DNA from: Turritopsis dohrnii
Taxonomy: Eukaryota > Cnidaria > Hydrozoa > Anthoathecata > Oceaniidae
Assembly (NCBI GenBank): GCA_027922465.2
Contig: BQMF02000029.1
Location: 930,001 to 994,000, forward strand
Reading direction: 5' to 3'
DNA length: 64,000 nt
Shown here: positions 36,301-48,300 of the stretch, piece after piece
Position numbering within the stretch: position 1 is the first letter of the stretch
Layout: each line of letters begins with the position of its first letter
Made by a program: the position numbers and the translations under genes
Notes under the pieces: generated by a model
What the model saw: only the letters and a program-made list of their open reading frames with translations
The model's database searches: none
Told to the model about the DNA's origin: nothing

Positions 36301-39300
36301 AGTTTCTTTATTGAATATATGGATATAGAAGAGGTTGTAGTACGGCTGTAAAACTTAAAAGAATCAAGAACATTTATGATCCTAGCTGATAATCTACGTG
36401 AAACTAATATTCTTAGTAGTCATTCTTGACAAATAAGCAGTTCTTGATGCTTCAAAACAGATATGAACGACTACCAATAGGGTATGTTTATATCGATTTA
36501 ATGCGTAAGGTTTCTATTAGTCTTTCTAAATGTAATACAATTTTTTAATTCATGTTCCTAGATAAGCTACCCTGTTTTTATAAAGCTCTGCAATCTTGAA
36601 GCACAGCTTATCTTCCTCATCAGCTTATACCCATTTTATTAATCAATAGATGACCACTTTTTTAATTGACTAGTCGAATTTAAAATATTGTATGATTTTA
36701 AAATTTGTATACTATCAAGCTGACGATAAAAAGGAAACACAGATATTTTTATTATTTCGCAAGGCCAAGTAAAAGTTTTTATTATGAAGTTCAGGTACAA
36801 ACAACATAAAGATTTTCATACTGTATAGTTTTAAAAGTAGTATTTTGAAACGTCCACGGAAGAGTGTTCTCTAATGGATTTTTAAACTGACGGTGTTCCT
36901 TTTTAAGCTTGATCTCCGGCAAAATTTTTCAAAGTCTCTTAACTTTTATGATGCTCTCGGGAATGTAATTAAATGAATTAGAAGTTATTACTATTTACGC
37001 CACAGATTTTCCCTTCAAAACTTAATGTGACAAAGTTTTCATTACTTAATTACTTTTTGATGATGCTTTAGGGAATATAACTATGAATAAAAAAGTTTTT
37101 GAAAAAATCTCTAAATGATGAAAACAGTGCAGTTTATATGAAATAACAAATATTACTTCTTTCACAGCTACAAGATAAACTGTAAAACACAAAGAACATC
37201 ATACCACATTATGCATATTGTTTTAAACCGTGAACAAACATTCACCTTTTAAAGCACAGATTATTCTTAACGCAATAATCTTTTAATTAGTTAATTGCTC
37301 CTTGAAGATGCTTTAGGGAGTGCAACTTCGAATGGAAATCTTTTTTAAAAAATCTCTAAATTGATGCAAGACTGAAGTTTTATATGAAACAACAAAGTTT
37401 AGTAGTTATCGTAGCTAAAAGATAAAATGTAAAATACTGCAAACATCATTCCGCATTATGCATATGGTTTTAAAGCGTGAACTAACACTCATTTCTTTCT
37501 GAAAAGGCCCCAGAAAGTCTTACAGTCATCCGCAGGAATACTTCTGCCCGGTAGGGCATCTTGTTTTTTTTTTTTTTTTTTTTTTTTCACTGTCCAAACC
37601 TAGACCAATTTTTGTCGATGGGAAATAGCCACTCAAATAATTAATGTTCCCAACTTAAATTCTTTTTATGATTTAACAGTCTAAACTCACACTATATTCA
37701 TTGTATACAAGTACTTTCCTTGAAAAGACTCTAAAAGTGTAAAATATAAGCTCTAGTGAAAGGAATAATTAACATATGGCTAAATCGCAGATGCCAAGGT
37801 AGAAACGTTGTTTCATGTGAGTCTTATGCAACGTTCTCACGTTTTCCGTAGTTGTTTTAAAAATGGAAGCGAAGAAGCACGCGTAGATCTGAGAAAATTT
37901 CTTGGTTGAATATATGGATATAGAAGAGGTTGTACGGCTGTCAAACTTAAAAGAATCAAGAACATTTATGATCCAAACTGATAATCTACGTGAAACTAAT
38001 ACTCTTAGTAGTTATTCGTGATAAATAAGAAGTTTTTGATGCTTCAAATCAGATATGAACAACCACAAAAACGGTATGCTTACATCGATTTAAAAAAATG
38101 CGTAAGGTTTCTACTAGTCTTTTTCTAAATATAATACAATTTTTTAATTCATGTTCCTAGATAAGCTACCCTGTTTTTATAAAGCTCTGGAATCATGAAG
38201 CACAGTTCATCTAACTCATCAACTTCTACCTTTTTTATTTATCATTTGATGACCACTTTTTTAATTGACTAGTCGAATTTAAAATATTGTATGATTCTAA
38301 AATTTGTATACTATCAAGCTGACGATAAAAAGGAAACACAGATATTTTTATTATTTCGCAAGGCCAAGTAAAAGTTTTTATTATGAAGTTCAGGTACAAA
38401 CAACATAAAGATTTTCATACTGTATAGTTTTAAAAGGAGTATTTTGAAACGTCCACGGAAGAGTGTTCTCTAATGGATTTTTAAACTGACGGTGTTCCTT
38501 TTTAAGCTTGATCTCCGGCAAAATTTTTCAAAGTCTCTTAACTTTAATGATGCTCTCGGGAATGTAATTAAATTACATTCTAAGTTATTACTTCTTAAGC
38601 ACAAACTTTTCTTGACGCGACAAACCTTTTATTACTTAATTACTTCTTGAATTAAAATCTTTTTTAAAAAATCTCTAAATTGAAGCAAGACTGAAGTTTT
38701 ATATGCGACAACAAAGTTTAATTGTTATCGTTGTTAAAAGGTAAAATGTAAAATACCGCAACATGATTCTGCATTACGCATATCTTTTTAAAGCGTGAAC
38801 TAATATCAGTTCTTTCTGAAAAACCTCCAGAAAGTCTTCCAGTGATCTGCAGGAATACTTCTGCCCGGTAGGGCATCTTGTTTTTTTTTTTTTTTTTTTC
38901 TTTTTTTTTCACTGTCCAAACCTAGACCAATTTTTGTCGATGGGAAATAGCCACTCAAATAATTAATGTTCCCAACTTACATTCTTTTTATGATTTAACA
39001 GTCTAAACTCACACTATATTCATTGTATACAAGTACTTTGCTTGAAAAGACTCTAAAAGTGTAAAATATAAGCTCAAGTGAAAGGAATAATTAACATATG
39101 GCTAAATCGCAGATGCCAAGGCAGAAATGTTGTTTCATGTGAGTCTTATGCAACGTTCTTACGTTTTCCGTAGTTGTTTTAAAAATGGAAGCGAAGAAGC
39201 ACGCGTAGATCTGAGAAAATTTTTTGGTTGAATATATGGATATAGAAGAGGTTATACGGCTGTCAAACTTAAAAGAATCAAGAACATTTATGATCTAAAC

Positions 39301-42300
39301 TGATAACCTACGCGAAACTAATACTGTTAGTAGTTATTCGTTATAAATAAGCAGTTTTCGATGCTTCAAATCAGATATTAACGACTACAAAAACGGTATG
39401 CTTACATCGATATAAAAAAATGCGTAAGGTTTCTATTAGTCATTTTCTAAATATAATACAATTTTCTATTTCATGTTCCTAGGTAAGCTATCCTGTTTTT
39501 ATAAAGCTCTGGAATCTTGAAGCACAGCTCATCTTCCTCATCAGCTTATACCCATTTTATTAATCAATAGATGACCACTTTTTTAATTGACTAGTCGAAT
39601 TTAAAATATTGTATGATTCTAAAATTTGTATACTATCAAGCTGACGATAAAAAGGAAACACAGATATTTTTATTATTTCGCAAGGCCAAGTAAAAGTTTT
39701 TATTATGAAGTTCAAGTACAAACAACATAAAGATTTTCATACTGTATAGTTTTAAAAGGAGTATTTTGAAACGTCCACGGAAGAGTGTTCTCTAATGGAT
39801 TTTCAAACTGACGGTGTTCCTTTTTAAGCTTGATCTCCGGCAAAATTTTTCAAAGTCTCTTAACTTTTATGATGCTCTCGGGAATGTAATTAAATGAATT
39901 AGAAGTTATTACTTCTTAAGCACAGATTTTCCCTTCAAAACTTAATGTGACAAAGTTTTCATTACTTAATTACTTTTTGAAGATGCTTTAGGGAATATAA
40001 CTATGAATAAAAAACTTTTTGAAAAAATCTCTAAATGATGCGAAACAGTGCAGTTTATATGAAATAACAAATATTACTTCTTTCACAGCTACAAGATAAA
40101 CTGTAAAACACAAAGAACATCATACCACATTATGCATATTGTTTTAAACCGTGAACAAACATTCACCTTTTAAAGCACAGATTATTCTTAACGCGATAAT
40201 CTTTTAATTAGTTAATTGCTTCTTGAAGATGCCTTAGGGAGTGCAACTTCGAATGGAAATCTTTTTAAAGAAATCTCTAAATTGATGCAAGACTGAAGTT
40301 TTATCTGAAACAACAAAGTTTAATAGTTATTGTAGTTAAAAGGTAAAATGTAAAATACTGCAAACATCATTCCGCATTATGCATATGGTTTTAAAGCGTG
40401 AACTAACACTCATTTCTTTCTGAAAAGGCTCCAGAAAGTCTGACAGTCATCCGCAGGAATACTTCTGCCCGGTAGGGCATCTTGTTAACTTTTGTTTTAA
40501 AAAAAGTTACGCGCTCTAACATGGGTGCTATCAAACGTAAGGGGGAAATGGTTTCTCTTCTTAAAATGTTCACACGGAGGAGAGCAAAAGGCACGTGCTA
40601 AACGAATAAATAGAATAAAAAAACGTTAGATCAGAATGCTTAACAATTAAAAGAAGAAATTAATTTATTAAAAGAAAGGCAAAAAAAACAAAACAAGATG
40701 CCTTTACGGGCAGAAAGATTTCTGCAAAATCAGCTGAAGTATGAAAATGGAAGACTAACAATAACATTCTTGAAACTTGAATGGTTTTGAATGATTGGAC
40801 AATAAAATACAATACAATACAACATTGACTGCTGCTCAGTGCAGACTGCACACAGCAGGTGGGAATTGTAACACACAAAATAAAATGAGTTGATATCTCG
40901 TATGAGTGTAGAAGAACTTAAGAAATGTTTAAAACTCAGAGCGCGGAAGGTTACTGGAAGAAAGCAAGAATTGGTTACTCGTGTTTTTGCTGCTGCTGAG
41001 ATGTTCAGCCTGTTATGTCTTCACCGAAATTGAGAAGGAATTGAAAATGGAATACCAACACAAGTTGAAGCTGGATGACATTACAGTTCCTGGTCCTAAT
41101 TCCCTTACTGATAACTGGTTAAATGAACAAGAGGGGATTAAATTCTGGCCTATGATATTGTATCCAGATATATTTTACTTTTTGTGTTTTTTTCCATCGA
41201 AACCTGGACTGGAGAAAATCTCAGAAGATTTGTGATACATTACTCTATTAATCACTTGACGATCCTGAAGCAAAACTGTCATACTTATAGAGAAAAGACG
41301 ACAAGCTTGTGTTGAGTAAAAGTCATTGATGCTACACACTATGCCTTGTCCAGACAGCCACTACAGAGTGGAATGTTCTTATTTTATGATATGGATACCC
41401 TCACAGTTATGTTATCGATCACAAGATTTTGACGGCAACATGTGGTATTTGGTTAAACTTGAACTAGTCTCCTGGAATCAAAAACAGTATTTAAAGCATA
41501 TTTTGATCAACCAAAAATCAAAGGGGAAAGAATCAACTCAAGAAAAATGGCTATTTTTATAGCCACACATTTATAAAAAATACATTATTTTGATTCAGAG
41601 TAAGGCTTGGCACCCTTACTTCTTTGTTGTTTGTTATTTCTTTCCCACCCCTTGAGGGCTTAGGCTTTTCATATCATAAAAAAACATACATTTTTAGATA
41701 AACATTCTTCTACTGACCAATAAAAAAGGTCTAAACATTTTTCTCTATAAAAATTTTTTCAAATCTTATCTCATATTTTGTTTGTACGATATTTTGATAT
41801 TTTCTTGCAAGATGATAGGCCAACTTTTTTTGGTCTTGAGTTTGATTGGTTAAAGGAATAATTCTTAGCTTTCTGAAATTCAGAGTAAGAAATACTACTT
41901 TGTTCACCTTTTATTTAAGTCTGATTAGATTAAAATGTCTGAGAGTGTGTGAATGGATAAAAAATCCGGAGTTTTTGTAAGAATAACAACATCTATGCAA
42001 CATTTATGCTTTCAACACATGTCATGTATAGTGCGTTCACTCTAACTTGGATAATCGTTAATGATTTTTATCAGACATGTTAAAGTAATGAAACAGAACG
42101 CTTATTAAAAGTTTAAAAATTCTTTTTCTACCCTTATCAAGACAAAAGACGATCAATGACTTTTAAGTGTTGTGGGAATTGACGCTCAATTTCCACCAGA
42201 TCGTGCAAAAGGACATTATCCAAGTTAGAGTGAACGCACTATAACATAAAAAGGAATGATTTGGCAACTAGCAAAGAGGACAGGGGAGAAATACAACACT

Positions 42301-45300
42301 TTCATTCACAAGTGTGTCCATACATAACTGTTTGTCATGTATTCAGCCAAAATAATGTGTTTTTGATATTTGCAATCATTATCTGTTTTTGTTGATAGCT
42401 GGACCAGATGACAGCAAGTTCTTCTTGTCTTTTTCACAGGTTTATCATAACCTAACTTCAAAGTAGGATCAGAGTAGTTAGCTGTGGTGGGATACCATTT
42501 TGATGATGATGTTGATATCAATAATTTACCAGAGAAAACAGATCACTTGAACAAGGTTTCCAAGCCGATCTATCCGCTTTAAAGTTTGTATCCATCTCCT
42601 CCTAGCTTCGCCATTCCTCAAAACACTAGGGAAACAACAAAGTTTGTATGGTGGTTCTAACACAAAAACAACAGCATTCCTTTCTAGTTTTCCCTCCATT
42701 GATGGGAAAAGATTCAGCTCTCCATTTTAAATCCTTGATGTGTCGTCACAACAACTGTTTACTGCACAATTTCATCCTTCCATAATACTGTATTGATAGT
42801 AATTAATACCGACTTAGGCATAATATTTCTACTTTATAAAGCATCTTAACAGCAACTGAAGTTTTCTAGCCAAAACTCTTAGTTCCCAGATCTTGACCGC
42901 GCAGAAATTAAAAATGGTAGAATGCCGTGTCGAATTGGTGTATTATTCAATCGTGATTAGGAAGAACATTCATAAATAGGGGCATTGTCAGTAAAACTTA
43001 GCTAGAAAATCATCAATCAAAAGTGGTGCAGAGCAGACAACCACTACTTAATGTTAGAGCTGAGGAGGAAACGGTATTAAAGTATTACAACGCAAACAAG
43101 AAATAAAAAAAAATCTTTTGTATCTAGAAAGGCTTAAACATTGAAACATTTTTCCCTAATACGAACACATAGCTCTTTGACTCAAAACTTCTTACTTTAC
43201 AACTTCTTAGTTAGAAAAGAATTATCACACTATAGAATATTATACATACTCCTCAGAGCTTCATAAAAGCATAATTGACACTACAAAAACTTTATTGACA
43301 CTACGAACACTTTAAACTATATATACCATCCGACTATATATTTATTTACATCTGAATGAAAAATACTTACTTTATTTTGGAATAAAGTATACAGAATAAT
43401 GAGTGTACATTGATCATTTCTGATTTCAAAGTAATTACGTAAGTAAATCATACACAAACTTCAAACATTTAAGATTGCTATCAATCTTCCTTTTTACGAA
43501 TGGACTAATTGCAAACAAAAAAGTAAACAAAAATTTTGATCATGAAAAATACAAAACTGAAAGTTGAATGTTTTTTACAGGATGTGAAGTGTTTCGAATT
43601 GTATATCAAAATTAGGAAGGCTGCCCATAATTAGAGACATTGATAACCTAAAAACTACTGATCACCAACAAAAAACAATACTGCATTTCAAAGTATTAGC
43701 TTACAAGCACATAAGCTTAAAATATAGCTAGAGTGAAACATTAAAGATATAAAAAGTGGTGCATAGTAGGCAGACAGTTGGAGCTGAGATGAAACTTAAG
43801 CTGAGCTGTACGCATCCAGAGCTTAAAAAGCATTACAGCCCACATTTGAAACAAACAATGATCTTTTTTTAGAAAAAATCTCAGACATTAATCTCAAAAA
43901 CAAAACATACCTTTTCATTCTGTTTATAAAATGAAACGAAAAATCACCATTGAATCATAATAATATAATATAAGATAATAATAAATTACTGCTACAGATT
44001 TTATTGTTCATCTTCAGTTTTGGAAATGTGCATCTTCTTTAATTATACTGACTAAAGCTGCTTTGGGATCCTTTTGGTTGGTTCTTTGTTGTGAGTTTCT
44101 TCGACTGAAATGCGTGACTTTGGCTTCGTGTAAACATTCGCACGAGATTTCAAAAAACCGCTAGGTTTGGACAGTAAGAAGAAGAAAAAGAACAGAGCCG
44201 GTTTTAAGGTATTTCTTGCTTTTGCAGAAATCCAAAAAAACATTTTGTTTTGATATGATACTCTTTTTTTACCTATCGGTTTTTAAACATTTTGATTGCT
44301 CAAAAAAAAGTTCACCCGTCTCAGACAGTCAGGCAAGAGTCAGTGGCAAACCGAACATATGCTGCCACGTTCTGCCACTGCTGCTTTTTGTCCAAAATGT
44401 TTAATCAGTTTCTTTGTATTTGGTTGATGTACTGTTTTCAAAGCCAAGTCAACGTGGAATATAAAACTAACAAAGATGATAAAAACAAAACGTTATTCCT
44501 ATTAGTTCATCAGCCAAAAAAGTCACGTTCGATTGGGGTTGCAATGTATTTGCTTCTAACTCACGTCGCACACAAAAAAAGAAATAATTTCGCTCACAAC
44601 TTAATCTACCATTTTGCGTGACTTACAAACAAACGAACAAACAAACAAACAAACAAACAAACAGAAGGAGAATCGGCTATTAATATATAGACTAGCCGCC
44701 AAGGCGGCGTCGCTCGCCGCCCATGTTCAGTTTGCGTTGTATCACCACCTGCTCCAAATTATTGCACTTAAAACCAGCGATAAGACTTCCTTTGCTGCTG
44801 GCTTTATCGCTTAATAAAGCTCGTTTGCACGTGAAGAGAAATACGTTCCTGGTGTTTCAAATCTTGCATGTTCTTAACTCACCCGTTCATTGTCGCGGTC
44901 GCATTTAAAATGTTAGTAGACTTTCTTGCTCTACACAATGCATTCCGAACGTGAACTTCACGTGGTTTTTATTTACGATTTTAAACCAATCAAATATCAG
45001 TTTAACAATACACTCAAAACGCAGAGAGAAAAAACTTTTCAACTTATTATTAGCTTTTGTTTTACGCGCTCTAACATGGGTGCTGTCAGAAGTAGGTGAA
45101 AAATGGTTTTTCTTCTTAAAAAGATCACACGGGAGGAGAAAAAAATGCACGTGCTAAATGAATGAATTGAATAGAAAACGTTCGATCAGATTAAAATAGA
45201 TTAAAAGAAATCGATTAAAAGAAATTAAGACAACTATTAAGACAAACGCAAAAAAAAAAATTTGTTTCATGATTCTCTTTTTTTATCGGTTTTTAAATAT

Positions 45301-48300
45301 TTTGATTGCTCGAAAAAAAGTTCACCCGTCTCAGACAGTCACGAAAGCGTTAGGATACACTGGCAAACCTAACATGCTGCCACGTTCTGCCACTGCTGCT
45401 TTTTGTCAAAAATGTTTAATCAGTTAGTTTCTTTGTATTTAGTTGATGTATTGTTTTCAAAGCCAAGTCAACGGTGGTCCTTGGAATATAAAACTAACAA
45501 TAATAATAAAAACAAAACGTTATCTCTATTGGTTCACCAGCCAAAAAAAGTCACGTTCGATTGGGGTTGCAGTGTATTTGTTTCGAACTCACGTCGCACA
45601 CAAAAAAAAGAAATAATTTCGCTCACAACTCAATCTACCATTTTGCGTGACAGACAAACAAACAAACAAACAGACAGACAGACAGAGAATCGGCTATTAA
45701 TATATAGATGTAAAAAAAACGGCAATATATAACACAGAACTGTTTACCCAGACATATAAAACCAAACGTTACAAAATGTTAAATCAAAACAAATTGATAC
45801 CTTCCAACTTTTTCTTTTGCTCCAAAGTTACTACTGGACTGCAACCATTAATGAATTTTTGAAATGATAAGTGTGTTCTTCCCAAAACCATCAACGTCAC
45901 GATTAAAACCATGAGTTTCATTTCTTTATGCTTTTTCAATTTCCGCGCTTATAGCGTAGGAAATTACTTGGTTTACACATTCTATCTATCTGTATGTAAC
46001 ACTTTTTTGCCGCTTTCGGAAAGTCCGTTCGGATTTCGGATTGTTTGTTAGTTAATGACAGAATAGTTAATGACTGACCAACTTAGGACAGGTTTGACTA
46101 AAATTGGGCAATTTAGACAAGGTACTGATTTAGAAGTTGACGGTCATTTTGTCAGACTTGACTAAAATTGGACAATTTGGGCCAAATTTGGACCAAATTT
46201 CAAAAGTTCTTCAAATTTCATGAAATTTTGCATGTATTACAATTGAAAGGTGCTGATTTCAATTTTGACAGTCATTTTGTCTGAATTGACTAAAATTGGA
46301 CAATTTGGGCCAAATTTGGACCAAATTTCAAAAGTTCTTCAAATTTCATGAAATTTTGCATGTATTACAATTGAAAGGTGCTGATTTCAAATTTGACAGT
46401 CATTTTGTCAGAATTGACTAAAATTGGACAATTTGGGCCAAATTTGGACCAAATTTTGAAAGTTCTTCAAACTTCATGAAATTTTGCATGGATTACATTT
46501 GAAAGGTGCTGATTTCGAATTTGACAGTCATTTTGTCAAATTTGACTAAAATTGGACGATTTGGATCAAATTTGGACCAAATTTCGAAAAATCTTCAATT
46601 TTCATGAAATTTTGCATGTATTACAATTGAAAGGTGCTGATTTCAAATTTGACAGTCATTTTGTCTGAATTGACTAAAATTGGACAATTTGGGCTAAATT
46701 TGGATCAAATTTCGACCAAATTTCGAAAGTTCTTCAAAATTCATGAAATTTTGCATTTATTACAATTGAAAGGTGCTGATTTCAAATTTGACAGTCATTT
46801 TGTCAGAATTGACTAAAATTGGACAATTTGGGCTAAATTTGGATCAAATTTCGACCAAATTTCGAAAGTTCTTCAAAATTCATGAAATTTTGCATTTATT
46901 ACAATTGAAAGGTGCTGATTTCAAATTTGACAGTCATTTTGTCAGAATTGACTAAAATTGGACAATTTGGGCCAAATTTGGACCAAATTTCAAAAGTTCT
47001 TCAAATTTCATGAAATTTTGCATGGGTTACATTTGAAAGGTGCTGATTTCAAATTTGACAGTCATTTTGTCACATTTGACTAAAATTGGACGATTTGGGC
47101 CAAATTTGGACCAAATTTCGAAAAATTTTCAATTTTCATGAATAAACATCATGTGTAAGATATTGGTGAACTGTTTATCTAGCCCCGAAACATCATAGTG
47201 AATTGCAAAGCTGTCAAGATTAAGTTAAATAAATTCAAGAAGGGAGTAATTTGATGAATTCCAGACTGTATCAAATTATTTGTCAGTGTACAAGTCATTC
47301 AGATATCTTGAAAATTAGCCTAAAGCAATTTCATCAAGGGCTGATGCGGAAATTGTTTAAGCCATGAGGCTTCTAGTTTATTATTACCTAAAAAGTTAAC
47401 ACTTCAATTGTAACACGGAAAACCTAATCATGCTATAACTATTGAAATAAAAAACAAAACAAAAAAACCCCAAAAAACAATAAGGAAATTCAAGTACGCA
47501 TTTATCCTAAAAACAATACTTTACCCAGAAGATAAAAAGCAACAAATAAAATTATAATGCCAAACTTACATACCCAGGCATAGTACGTAAACGATTACCA
47601 TAACACAAAATAATGCATAAACATGATAAAATATAAACTTAAGAAAAATCCAATAACGCGTCTTTTTTTGTAGGACAGTTTCATTGCACAGTCATAATTA
47701 ATGAACTTCTTAAATACATAATCCATTCTTCTCTTAACTAACTCTCTCAATATCTAATTTAACGGATGAACAGATAACAGATCATTTTTACAGATGAAAA
47801 TATTCAAAAAAAATACAAAAAACCTAATCATACTATGACGAAATCGAAAGAAAAGCCGAAACAAACTAAAAGAATCCTTGAAAACATATTTACCTTAAAA
47901 ATAATAATTACAAAATACAAATGTAATGACAGAATTTGTATAACTAAAGAACTTTTAACTTACAAAAACATTCACATATGTGGAGCCATTTTTTATTCCA
48001 GTTCAAAGCTCCTCCTTATTCAAAACACAACAGCAAACATCCCTCTTATCCTTTATTTATCTACATACTAACTGTGTTTTAACTAAATAGATACTATTTT
48101 AACTTTGGTTTACCTTTCAATACCAATTCACATCATCATGTTAGTAAACAATACTGATCATGCTTCTGGGGGGTAGCCATTATCAAACACTTCTAAACTT
48201 TCTATATTTCATACCTGTAAACAAATTAATAACACTCGATTTTCTTTCTAGCATACTTTACTGAAATTCCACTACCATTTTATACACTGAAAGGCATAAA

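Larger units (their letters stand above)
32224..40484 (+). mobile_element. 8.3-kb head-to-tail array of Helentron/HINE-like units
   Basis: Five units start at CACTGTCCAAACC (32340, 33850, 35994, 37588, 38910). Each ends with a TGCCC-GGTA-GGGCA hairpin and CATCTTG (33834, 35969, 37563, 38880, 40484). Units are about 1.3-2.1 kb and are joined by poly-T tracts. The array opens with two 49-bp repeats holding GTATTCCTGCG; its complement CGCAGGAATAC lies just before each 3' hairpin. Subterminal inverted repeats, a 3'-terminal stem-loop and insertion at a TT site are the published traits of Helentron-derived HINEs. No protein is encoded. Confidence 0.65.

Noticed and set aside
38718..38912. ORF starting with a poly-Lys run, and similar frames in the array (32077-32388, 40403-40594)
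   Set aside because: They translate the poly-T joints and 3' hairpin of the Helentron-like units.
46634..46955. Two identical 60-residue reading frames
   Set aside because: They arise from the 128/139-bp satellite units and have no coding features beyond the repeat.
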